This document shows positions 1-6,015 of a DNA stretch of 9,175 bases, in pieces. The position numbers were made by a program, and so were the translations under genes. The notes below the pieces were generated by a model. The model was not told where the DNA came from and did not search any database. It saw only the letters and a list, made by a program, of their open reading frames with translations. The stretch covers positions 1 to 9,175 of the forward strand of contig JANRKN010000151.1 in the NCBI GenBank assembly GCA_033763435.1, given 5' to 3'. Source of the DNA: JANRKN01 sp033763435 (GTDB lineage Bacteria; Planctomycetota; Phycisphaerae; Phycisphaerales; UBA1924). Every line of letters starts with the position of its first letter. Position 1 is the first letter of the stretch.

Positions 1-1
1 T

Positions 2-112
2 CCGCGGATCAACCTCGCAACCCACCACACGCCGCTCACCGGCGCCCGGGTCATCCCGCGCGACGGCGCTGTCGCGCGCAAAAAGACATCACCCCGGCGT
101 GAACCGGGGTGA
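2..112 (+). CDS. C-terminal end of an unidentified protein entering from the left edge
   Basis: Reading from base 2 gives 36 codons without interruption to a TGA at 110-112. In the first 26 codons nearly every third base is G or C, the strong bias of real genes in this window; neither other plus-strand frame has it. The visible tail includes INLATHHTPLTGARVIPRDG followed by a basic end. I do not recognise the family and no start is in view. The last codons run through the hairpin at 87-114 that terminates the converging gene, so the stop codon lies inside a terminator stem. It could be chance, since the segment is short; the base bias is the only support. Confidence 0.4.
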   Translation, partial: PRINLATHHTPLTGARVIPRDGAVARKKTSPRREPG

Positions 113-114
113 TG
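80..114 (-). terminator. Rho-independent terminator of the first PEP-CTERM gene
   Basis: A perfect 11-base-pair stem (87-97 pairing with 104-114) encloses the six-base loop CGTGAA. Reading on the minus strand it is followed by TCTTTTT at 80-86. It lies 57 bases beyond the stop of the gene ending at 172. On the plus strand no T-run follows, so it works mainly for the minus strand. Confidence 0.85.
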
Positions 115-171
115 GAGACAGTTCGAATGGAACGATTCTCGCCCGCCCTCAACGCGAGGGCTCAGGCGCAC

Positions 172-828
172 TCACCGACGGCGCCGACCGGCGACCAGAC
201 CCGCCAAGCCCAGCACGCCCAGCGCGCCGGGGGTCGGGGTCGCGATCACCATGTTGCCGAACGGCGCGATGTCCGAAATCCAGACGTTCACGCCCTTGAC
301 CTGGAAGCCCCACTGAACGATGCGGGTCGGGTCGTTGATCGTGTTGAGCGACAGGCTGAACGCGCCCGGGCTCGAGAGGACGATCGACTGCTCGTTGAGA
401 TTCGAGAAGTCGGACGAGAAGTCACGGATGAACGCCTTGACCGTGTGGGCCGAGGTGAAGGAGTTGGAGAGGACGCTGCCGTTGAACGTCACCGTGGTGC
501 CGCTGAGCGAGCCGCCGAGGACTTCCTGGTAGAGATTGGCTTCCATGATCTTGTTGCCGGTCGAGCCGGGGCCGCCGAATGGCGTGTACCAGAACGAGTT
601 GGGGTCGCCGATCGAGTTGGGCAGCAGCGTCAGCGTGCTGTTGGCATCATCGAACGACGTGCGCAGGTCGGGCACGCCCCACCCGTTGCCGAACACGTAG
701 TTGCCACCGAGGTCAAACACGTTCATGAACCCAAGCCACGGCGCGGTCGAGTTGCCGACGCCGACCACCGCCGCCTGAGCCGACGCCGTCAGCGCCGCCG
801 CAGCCAATAACGCAGAAACGCACTTCAT
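172..828 (-). CDS. Secreted PEP-CTERM anchored protein
   Basis: This encodes 218 residues. Residues 1-19 form a Sec signal peptide (MKCVSALLAAAALTASAQA) with cleavage expected after AQA. The body is beta-rich, with a long middle section full of Asn, Ser, Gly and aromatic residues, including FMNVFDLGGNYVFGNGWGV and, near the end, VWISDIAPFGNM. Residues 198-201 are PTPG, followed by a hydrophobic Leu/Gly/Ala stretch and a final RRRR (215-218), the tripartite PEP-CTERM sorting signal in its planctomycete form. In known systems such proteins cross by Sec and are processed at the membrane by an exosortase; none is encoded here. The ATG is fixed by GGAGGAG eight bases upstream. The body resembles a domain I recall in other planctomycete PEP-CTERM proteins, but I can assign no biochemical role. 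It is a single-gene unit with its own promoter and terminator. Confidence 0.9.
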   Translation of the reverse strand: MKCVSALLAAAALTASAQAAVVGVGNSTAPWLGFMNVFDLGGNYVFGNGWGVPDLRTSFDDANSTLTLLPNSIGDPNSFWYTPFGGPGSTGNKIMEANLYQEVLGGSLSGTTVTFNGSVLSNSFTSAHTVKAFIRDFSSDFSNLNEQSIVLSSPGAFSLSLNTINDPTRIVQWGFQVKGVNVWISDIAPFGNMVIATPTPGALGVLGLAGLVAGRRRR

Positions 829-856
829 GTCTCAATCTCCTCCGAGAAAGACTTCG

Positions 857-873
857 GCTGAAACAGTTTCAGC
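857..873. promoter_or_regulatory. Perfect 17-base palindrome between promoter and RBS; possible operator
   Basis: GCTGAAAC, one central base, then GTTTCAGC: eight-base arms with no mismatch. It sits between the predicted transcript start (about 881) and the Shine-Dalgarno site of the PEP-CTERM gene starting at 828, where a repressor would block transcription. A one-base centre is too tight for an RNA hairpin, so a protein-binding DNA site is the better reading. I found no second copy in the window. The regulator is unknown. Confidence 0.4.
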
Positions 874-887
874 ACTGGAACGCCTCC

Positions 888-917
888 ACTGTACCTGATT
901 TTCCGGAGGCCCTCCAA
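888..917 (-). promoter_or_regulatory. Candidate sigma70-type promoter for the PEP-CTERM gene at 172-828
   Basis: On the minus strand TACAGT (888-893) makes a good -10 box. TTGGAG (912-917) is a weak -35 box, 18 bases further up. Transcription would begin near 881, giving a leader of about 50 bases that holds the palindrome and the GGAGGAG ribosome-binding site. Confidence 0.45.
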
Positions 918-1202
918 GCACAAATCCGCAGAACTCCGCGGTTTCGCGCTTCGACGTGTGGGGGTGCGTTACAGAACGCCGCGCTCAGGCCCCGGAAACA
1001 CTGTGGCAGACCCCAGTTGCCTCCGCCGCCGTCCGTCGGCGCCGATCGTGCATCCGGGCCCACAAAACACGGCATGATCCTGTCCAGCGCCCGCGCAAAG
1101 TCCGTCACTCTCTCGCGCGCGACCGGCTCCGTTTTCTGTAACAGCTTTGCGCAGCGATCGGTCGGCGTTTGGGTGGGCGCCTGCGGGTCTGGGGAAAGAT
1201 CC
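918..1202. other. Intergenic stretch with no supported gene
   Basis: This is most of the 445-base gap between the two PEP-CTERM genes. It is less GC-biased than the genes and no frame shows their codon signature. One minus-strand frame stays open from about 1200 down to 869 and reads as plausible protein in part (for example TDRCAKLLQKTEPVARERV, then a Cys/Gly-rich stretch), but about three quarters of its third bases are G or C, against almost all in real neighbours, and it has no ribosome-binding site. It may be a decayed coding remnant or nothing. Confidence 0.4.
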
Positions 1203-1207
1203 CAACG

Positions 1208-1239
1208 AAAACACGCCCCGGATGATCGTCCGGGGCGTG
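1208..1239 (-). terminator. Rho-independent terminator of the second PEP-CTERM gene
   Basis: A perfect 11-base-pair stem (1212-1222 with 1229-1239) has a six-base loop, TGATCG. On the minus strand TTTTCGTT follows. It begins 34 bases past the stop of the gene ending at 1274. The T-run is short but the stem is very GC-rich. Confidence 0.75.
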
Positions 1240-1273
1240 CGAGGGAGAGTCGTCGGTCGGGTTCGGCCCGAGA

Positions 1274-2002
1274 TCACCGGCGCCGGCGGGCGAAGGTCAT
1301 CGCGCCCAGCCCCAGCAGCGCGAGCGAGCCGGGCGTCGGCACCACGTCGAGCGTGCCGCTGAAAATCGTGCCGCTCACAAGCACGCCCATGTCGCGCTGA
1401 TACAGGTACAGGTAGTTCGTCGCCCCGCCGTTGACGGTGACGGTCGTCGAGTACGTCGTGGGTGAGGCGTAGTTGCCGCCCTGGAAGCCCAGCGCCGTGC
1501 CGTTCATGTAGAGCGAGAACGGATTGCCGCCGATGCCCGCGGCCCAGTCGCCGAGCGTGTCGTCGGCCGCGAGTTCGATCGTCAGCGTCGCGCTGTACGT
1601 GCCCGAACCCGCGACAAAGAGCGGCACCGCGTACAGCGCCGAGCCCGGCGAGCCGTAGCCCGTGCCCGCGCCGCTCGCGTCGAGGTCAACATTCCAGTTG
1701 ATCCAGCGTGCCTTGGTGTCCGAGATGCCGGGCGTCCAGGCCGGGTGCGGGTTGATGACGACGGCCTTGGGACCCGCCGCGGCGCCGGCGAATTCGGCGG
1801 CGGTGAAGGGGTTCAGGCTGATCGCGCCGCCAGGCGGGTTTGCGTTCGCGAGATACGTCACGCTGTCGTCGAGCTGCCCGGCCGAGCCCGGCGCGCCGCC
1901 GACCTGGCCGCTGCGGAAGGTGATGACCTGATTCGCCGAGGCCGTGGAAGCAAGGCCAGCCAAGAGCGTCAGAGCCAGGGACAGGTGCATGCGCGTCGTC
2001 AT
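1274..2002 (-). CDS. Secreted PEP-CTERM anchored protein
   Basis: This encodes 242 residues. The frame is open 25 codons further upstream, but the ATG at 2002 has AGGAG eight bases before it and begins a proper signal peptide: MTTRMHLSLALTLLAGLAST, then ASA, with cleavage expected after ASA. The body is beta-rich with few charged residues; one section (DDTLGDWAAGIGGNPFSLYM, followed by an Asn-Gly-Thr) is typical of secreted beta-sandwich PEP-CTERM proteins. Residues 222-225 are PTPG, then a hydrophobic Leu/Gly/Ala stretch and RRRR (239-242), the exosortase-type anchor. It shares this anchor but no obvious body similarity with the protein at 172-828. Its role is unknown; a surface or extracellular matrix protein is the general expectation. 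It is divergent from the esterase gene at 2171, with 168 bases between start codons. I could not find a clear promoter. Confidence 0.88.
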   Translation of the reverse strand: MTTRMHLSLALTLLAGLASTASANQVITFRSGQVGGAPGSAGQLDDSVTYLANANPPGGAISLNPFTAAEFAGAAAGPKAVVINPHPAWTPGISDTKARWINWNVDLDASGAGTGYGSPGSALYAVPLFVAGSGTYSATLTIELAADDTLGDWAAGIGGNPFSLYMNGTALGFQGGNYASPTTYSTTVTVNGGATNYLYLYQRDMGVLVSGTIFSGTLDVVPTPGSLALLGLGAMTFARRRR

Positions 2003-2135
2003 TCTCGTCTCTCCTGAGCGGGGGGTGAAATGCGGTCCCGCCGGGAAGACTTGCCGCCCGGTCCCGAAACCTTGCACGCACGGTCGAGAATTTGCCCGTC
2101 ACCGCCCATCTCCGGTGATTACGCCGGCCCGGGCC

Positions 2136-2164
2136 TTGGTGTCGTCTCCGCGTTCCGCTACGCT
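2136..2164 (+). promoter_or_regulatory. Candidate promoter giving a leaderless esterase transcript
   Basis: TTGGTG (2136-2141), a 17-base spacer, then TACGCT (2159-2164). Transcription normally begins six or seven bases after the -10 box, which falls on the A of the ATG at 2171. No Shine-Dalgarno sequence precedes that ATG. Both facts point to a leaderless message. Mapping the 5' end would decide it. Confidence 0.5.
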
Positions 2165-2170
2165 TGCACC

Positions 2171-3862
2171 ATGATTCCGAGGGCGCTGGCGTCACTTCTG
2201 ATGGGGATTTCGTGCCTCTCCGCGGGCCTGGCCGCGCCGGCCGTGGCCTTTGCGCAATCGACCCAGGGCCTCGCACCCCGGCAGAACGTTCTGTTCGAGA
2301 TCAACTGGCAGACCTCGTTCGGCCAGTCGGTCTTCGTCGTCGGCGATCTGCCCGAGCTCGGCTCGAACAACACCGCCAACGCCGTCAAGCTCTCGCCCAC
2401 AAACTACCCCGTCTGGCGCGCCACCGTCTCGCTCCCCGCCGGGCGCAGCTACTCGTATCGCTTCGTCACGCGCAACGACGGCCCGGGCCAGCAGAACTCG
2501 GCCGCGAACACCATCTCGGGCCCCTTCAACGCCACGACCGCCGATCAGCCCCGCGTCACCCGCTCGAAGGCCCTCTGGCTCACCTGGGACATCGCCAGCC
2601 CTGTGATGTGGTGGCGCCCCGCCTCGCCCTCCAGCGGCGGCTCGTTCATCCGGCGCCCGCTCGAGCGTTTCGGCCCCGCTGTCGCGGGCCGGCCCAACGA
2701 CACGCAGTGGTTCACGTGGGGCTTCCACATCGGCGGCGAGGCCTTCGACTTCTACTTCACCGATGCCAACGGCAACGCGCGCTACCCCGCCTCGGGCTTC
2801 TACTCCACCAACCTCGACGGCGTGTTCGTGCAGGAAGGCCAGCTTTACACCTACGTCCCTGCCGCCACCGTCTCTGCCCCGCGGCGCGATTACAACCCCA
2901 GCAGCCTCCCCGCGTTCTTCTCGACACAACTGAACCAGTGGCGGCCCTATCGCGTCGTGCTGCCGCGCGGCTACGACCAGCACCCCGGCCGCCGATACCC
3001 CGTCGTCTACATTCACGACGGGCAGAACATCTTCGACCAGGGCTCGTTCGGCACGTGGAACGCGATGCCGACCCTCACCTCGCTCCAGGCCAGCGGCGTG
3101 ATGCAGGAAGTCATCGCCGTCGGCATCGACAACATCGGCGAGACCCGCCGCAGCGACTATTCCGCGCCCGGCGACAATAACGGCCGGGCCGATCAGTACG
3201 TCGCCTTCATCCGCGACACGCTCAAGCCCTACATCGACGCCAACTACCGCACGCTCCCCGATGCGCCCAACACCGCGGCGCTGGGCAGCAGCATGGGCGG
3301 CGTCGTCTCCCTCTACATGGGCTACGACTTCAACAGCGTCTTTCAGCGCGTGGGCTGCCTCAGCACCGCGTGGTGGCTCATCCCCAACTACACCAACTAC
3401 ATCAAGGCCCAGCCCGCACGCGCGAACCTGCGCATCTACATGGATGTCGGCGACACCGGCTCGACCAGCGGCGGGAACAACAACGACGGCTACTGGGACT
3501 CGATCGGCGTCCGAGACAACTTTCTCGCCGGAACCTCGCCCAAGTACACGATCGAGGGCGCGTACAAGTTCCTGATCGGGTATGGGCAGAACCACAACGA
3601 GACTTCGTGGGCCGCGCGATTGCCCGGGGCGCTCACGTTCATGTTCCCCGCCCAGGGCGAGCCCAACGCGCTGCTGCGGACACTCTTCAGCCCGGCGTGG
3701 GACCTGAACAACGACGGCGCGGTCGACATCGAAGACCTCTACGCGCAGAACCAGTCGCCGCGGGATCTGAACTCGGACGGCGCGATCAACGCCGACGACA
3801 CCGCGGTGCTCGAGCGCTTCCTCCGCCGCAACGAACAGAGCGACATGCGCAACGGGCGCTGA
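2171..3862 (+). CDS. Secreted multidomain esterase: starch-binding-like domain, CE1/esterase-D hydrolase, dockerin-like tail
   Basis: This encodes 563 residues. The frame opens 47 codons earlier, but the ATG at 2171 begins a signal peptide (about residues 1-28, ending near AVAFAQ). Residues 38-138 resemble a CBM20-type starch-binding beta-sandwich: FVVGDLPELGSNN, then YPVWRATVSLPAG and YSYRFVTRNDG. Residues 140-235 form a second beta-rich region I cannot assign. Residues from about 250 to 500 are an alpha/beta hydrolase of the putative-esterase family (PF00756, feruloyl/acetyl esterases): RVVLPRGYD, YPVVYIHDGQNIF, nucleophile Ser374 in GSSMGG, a likely Asp428 in MDVGDTGS, and His475 in GQNHNETSW. 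Residues 511-543 carry two calcium-loop repeats, DLNNDGAVDIED and DLNSDGAINADD, as in type I dockerins. The protein probably acts outside the cytoplasm, removing acyl groups from a polysaccharide, perhaps an alpha-glucan; the substrate is inference. No PEP-CTERM signal is present. The VOC gene converges 20 bases downstream. Confidence 0.9.
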   Translation: MIPRALASLLMGISCLSAGLAAPAVAFAQSTQGLAPRQNVLFEINWQTSFGQSVFVVGDLPELGSNNTANAVKLSPTNYPVWRATVSLPAGRSYSYRFVTRNDGPGQQNSAANTISGPFNATTADQPRVTRSKALWLTWDIASPVMWWRPASPSSGGSFIRRPLERFGPAVAGRPNDTQWFTWGFHIGGEAFDFYFTDANGNARYPASGFYSTNLDGVFVQEGQLYTYVPAATVSAPRRDYNPSSLPAFFSTQLNQWRPYRVVLPRGYDQHPGRRYPVVYIHDGQNIFDQGSFGTWNAMPTLTSLQASGVMQEVIAVGIDNIGETRRSDYSAPGDNNGRADQYVAFIRDTLKPYIDANYRTLPDAPNTAALGSSMGGVVSLYMGYDFNSVFQRVGCLSTAWWLIPNYTNYIKAQPARANLRIYMDVGDTGSTSGGNNNDGYWDSIGVRDNFLAGTSPKYTIEGAYKFLIGYGQNHNETSWAARLPGALTFMFPAQGEPNALLRTLFSPAWDLNNDGAVDIEDLYAQNQSPRDLNSDGAINADDTAVLERFLRRNEQSDMRNGR

Positions 3863-3882
3863 GCGCGGCGGTTTGTCGAGAG

Positions 3883-4380
3883 TTACGGTTTCGGGCGCGG
3901 CACGTGCTGATCGATGAGCACCGGGTTGCCGTCGGGATCGGTGAGCATCAGGAAGGCCGGGCCGGTGGAGCTGGCATCGGCCTTTATCGTCGGCTCAAGC
4001 CCGCGCTTGATGAGCGCCGCTTGGATGTCGCGGACGTCGTCAAACTGCGCGAGGGGCTTGGCCGAACGGTCCCAGCCGGGGTTGAAGGTGAGCGTGTTCG
4101 CGGGGATGATGCCCTGGAACAGGCCGATGGTCGCGGTCTCGTTCTGGAGGATGACGTAGTTCTTGCCATCGCCGCCGGTCGGCGCGGGGAGCGCGCGGAA
4201 CCCGAGCTTCTCGTAGAACGCTCGCGACGCGGCCAAGTCCTTGACCTTCAGGCTTACGGAGAAGTTGCCAAGGCCCGACGGCCCCTCCGCGGCGAGCCGG
4301 TTCTGGGCCCGCTGCTGATCGGTGCAGCAGCCGGTGAGCGTGACGAGCGCGACGACCGTGACGATGAGCGCGTGGTGCAT
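3883..4380 (-). CDS. VOC (glyoxalase-like) domain lipoprotein
   Basis: This encodes 165 residues. The frame is open further upstream, but the ATG at 4380 has GGAG eight bases before it and begins a lipoprotein signal: MHHALIVTVVALVTLTGC, with lipobox LTGC and lipidated Cys18. After a linker to about residue 36, one VOC half-module runs to the end: FSVSLKVKDLAASRAFYEKL, LGFRAL, NYVILQNE, TIGLFQG, TLTFNPGW, and LTDPDGNPVLIDQHV. These strings match a common, uncharacterised VOC subfamily that is usually cytoplasmic and about 130 residues long; a lipid anchor is unusual. The usual first-strand His is Ser here, so metal-dependent glyoxalase chemistry is doubtful and binding of a small molecule is as likely. 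The reaction is unknown. The gene converges on the esterase with 20 bases between stop codons and no clear terminator. Confidence 0.85.
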   Translation of the reverse strand: MHHALIVTVVALVTLTGCCTDQQRAQNRLAAEGPSGLGNFSVSLKVKDLAASRAFYEKLGFRALPAPTGGDGKNYVILQNETATIGLFQGIIPANTLTFNPGWDRSAKPLAQFDDVRDIQAALIKRGLEPTIKADASSTGPAFLMLTDPDGNPVLIDQHVPRPKP

Positions 4381-4411
4381 GCGACAGCTCCAGTGCGGTG
4401 AGTCCGATGGC

Positions 4412-4442
4412 AGTGTACAGGAGCATCGGAGCGGCGTGCGAA
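4412..4442 (-). promoter_or_regulatory. Weak candidate promoter for the VOC lipoprotein gene
   Basis: On the minus strand TACACT (4412-4417) could be a -10 box and TTCGCA (4437-4442) a -35 box, but the 19-base spacer is long. Transcription would begin near 4405, giving a 25-base leader that includes the GGAG site. Confidence 0.25.
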
Positions 4443-4502
4443 CTGCACGCTTCGGGCTGGTACTTCGCGTTCGCGAGGCGCCTCCGCGACGGTGGAGAGT
4501 CA

Positions 4503-4534
4503 CATGAGGCATCTCTTGAACAAGACGCCTCGTG
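4503..4534. repeat. Imperfect inverted repeat between the RNA-ligase-like and VOC genes
   Basis: GAGGCATCT (4506-4514) pairs with AGACGCCTC (4523-4531) around an eight-base loop; the one mismatch becomes a G-U pair in minus-strand RNA. Pairing extends outward for a few imperfect bases. A third GAGGC lies at 4534-4538, which would allow an alternative small hairpin. It lies about 95 bases past the stop at 4627 with no T-run, so it is a weak terminator candidate. The rest of the 246-base gap shows nothing I can support. Confidence 0.3.
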
Positions 4535-4626
4535 AGGCACAGCCAGATTCCGATGAGCTTGGGTGCGTGGGTGATCGGTGCGGTGGTCGGGCTGCCAGCA
4601 TCGCTGCGTCAGGGTGCGCCGCACGG

Positions 4627-5142
4627 TCAGAGGGTGGGGCCGGGCGAGCGACCCAAGAGCGGGATGCGCTCGCGGGGTTGTTGGTCGGCGCCGATGATGA
4701 GCACTTCCTCAACCATGAATCGGCCGAGCGGTGGGATTGCGCGGAGTTCGGGCCAGGCGTGTTCGAGTCGCTCTCCGTACCGCGGGTGCAGAAGCGTGGC
4801 GTGCAGCCCGAACCTCGACCGCGAGGTGAACGGAGGGCGCAGCACCTGCTGGCGGATCGCGGCGACGCTGGCGGTGGGGTCGGTCACGCGCAGGAACGCG
4901 CCGCGGTCGGGAGGCGGGAACTGTGCTGCCGATCCGAGTTCGAGCGGGAACGGCGCGATGTCCCGGAGCGCTTCGCGCAGCCGCGATCCGAGGAGCGATT
5001 GATCGGGTGCTTCGTCGTGATAGGTGATCGTCGTGTGGGCCGGGTTGCCCGCGGCCTGCTCGGGGTTCCACTTCAGCCGGAGCGGCTCGATCGCGGCGGC
5101 GAGCGGCCCGGGGATCTGGATGCGTGCTTGGATGCGAGACAT
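4627..5142 (-). CDS. 2'-5' RNA ligase family protein (2H phosphoesterase)
   Basis: This encodes 171 residues from the ATG at 5142. A GTG four codons earlier (5154) is in frame but has no better support. The two signature H-x-T motifs of the 2H phosphoesterase fold are present at the expected spacing: His36-Thr-Thr38 in HTTITYHDEAP, and His114-Ala-Thr116-Leu in FGLHATLLHPRYGER. The length fits the LigT/2'-5' RNA ligase group. Relatives open or form 2'-5' phosphodiester bonds in RNA or hydrolyse cyclic phosphates; the true substrate of free-standing bacterial members is mostly unknown, and I infer only a cytoplasmic nucleotide or RNA phosphoesterase. There is no signal peptide. It is divergent from the membrane protein at 5341. 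A possible -10 box, TACGGT (5153-5158), is so close to the ATG that the message would have almost no leader, but no convincing -35 accompanies it. Confidence 0.85.
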   Translation of the reverse strand: MSRIQARIQIPGPLAAAIEPLRLKWNPEQAAGNPAHTTITYHDEAPDQSLLGSRLREALRDIAPFPLELGSAAQFPPPDRGAFLRVTDPTASVAAIRQQVLRPPFTSRSRFGLHATLLHPRYGERLEHAWPELRAIPPLGRFMVEEVLIIGADQQPRERIPLLGRSPGPTL

Positions 5143-5340
5143 GATCGGAGCCACCGTAGCCGGTCGACCGCGATCGGCTCGAGGCCTGCGGGCGCCCGCG
5201 CGGATGCTGAGGTTTCGGTGCGTTCAGGGCCTTGGCCTAGTGTTTCGTCGCGGGGGTTGGGGCAGCGCGGATCGGAGCGTGGAGATGTTCAGCGAGGGCG
5301 TCGATTCAAAGCGTGCCGACTCCTCGCGGCGGAGTCTGCG

Positions 5341-5778
5341 ATGAACGCGCCGCAACGGGCGGCCGCTCGGCCAGCGGTGCGCGATGCCCACACATGGCGA
5401 GGCGAAGCATCGAAGGTCGCGACGCCGATGCGGGGCGTGCTGTTGTGCGGCGCATCGCTCGCGGCGATGGCGCCCTGGCCCGCGCTGGGCATCGTCGTGT
5501 CACGCGAGCAGTTCGATACGCCCGCGGAGGCGTTCGCGCTGTTCGGCGGCGTCACGCTGCTGCCGCTGATGCTCCTCATGCTTGTCAAGGTGCCGGTGGG
5601 CGTGGTCTACGCGATCATCGTGCTCGTGTGGGCCGGCGCGGCGATTGCCCCCGCGGTGTGGCTTCGCAGGCGTCTGACGACATGGTGGGCGATCGTGGGA
5701 CTGGTCGCGGCGCAGTCGGCGTTCTCGCTGGTGCAGGCGGCCGCGGCGGCGATGCTGATCCTGGGCAAGGGCGTGTGA
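5341..5778 (+). CDS. Small four-helix integral membrane protein, unknown function
   Basis: This encodes 145 residues. The ATG at 5341 follows GGAG at an eight-base spacing. The frame is open far upstream, but that part is antisense to the RNA-ligase-like gene and lacks the codon signature. An ATG at 5428, just before the first helix, is the alternative start. After a hydrophilic, Arg/Ala-rich N-terminus (1-30), four hydrophobic segments follow at about 33-53, 64-82, 86-108 and 116-141. Short charged links lie between them, with KVP after helix 2 and RRR (109-111) after helix 3, which places that loop in the cytoplasm. I do not recognise a family. The 198-base gap to the divergent gene has no convincing promoter. 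A hairpin follows 20 bases past the stop. Confidence 0.7.
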   Translation: MNAPQRAAARPAVRDAHTWRGEASKVATPMRGVLLCGASLAAMAPWPALGIVVSREQFDTPAEAFALFGGVTLLPLMLLMLVKVPVGVVYAIIVLVWAGAAIAPAVWLRRRLTTWWAIVGLVAAQSAFSLVQAAAAAMLILGKGV

Positions 5779-5798
5779 CGCCCCGGTCCAAAGGCGAT

Positions 5799-5831
5799 AA
5801 CGCCCGCAAGCGTGGGCCTGCGGGCGTTTCT
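5799..5831 (+). terminator. Terminator hairpin between the membrane protein gene and tRNA-Pro
   Basis: A perfect ten-base-pair stem (5799-5808 with 5819-5828) has a ten-base loop. On the plus strand only TTTC follows, so the U-tract is weak. It lies seven bases beyond the 3' end of the convergent tRNA gene and may serve both directions. Confidence 0.55.
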
Positions 5832-5836
5832 GCAAA

Positions 5837-5911
<75 letters not shown>

Positions 5912-5947
5912 TCGATTGTGACGGTCCGCCGGAGGCCAGCGGCCGCG

Positions 5948-5976
5948 AGTCTAGGCCCGGCGGGACGCAGCGTCCA
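5948..5976 (-). promoter_or_regulatory. Promoter of tRNA-Pro
   Basis: On the minus strand TGGACG (5971-5976), a 17-base spacer, then TAGACT (5948-5953). Transcription would begin near 5941, about 30 bases before the mature 5' end. It lies in the 104-base gap downstream of the pseudopilin gene, so the tRNA need not depend on read-through. Confidence 0.6.
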
Positions 5977-6015
5977 CGCGGGCCGCGTCGATCGGCCACA
6001 AGCGCCCGGGGGCGA

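Noticed and set aside
1274..2077. Longer version of the second PEP-CTERM protein starting at 2077
   Set aside because: It would bury the signal peptide behind 25 hydrophilic residues. The ATG at 2002 has a good Shine-Dalgarno site and starts the signal peptide properly.
2192..3595. 467-codon minus-strand open frame opposite the esterase
   Set aside because: It is an antisense shadow in very GC-rich DNA. The plus-strand frame has a signal peptide, a catalytic triad and known domain motifs; this one is repetitive Arg/Gly/Val/Asp.
4492..5340. Long plus-strand open frame leading into the membrane protein gene
   Set aside because: It is antisense to the RNA-ligase-like gene, whose motifs and codon bias are convincing. 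Only the part from the ATG at 5341 has a ribosome-binding site and coding character.
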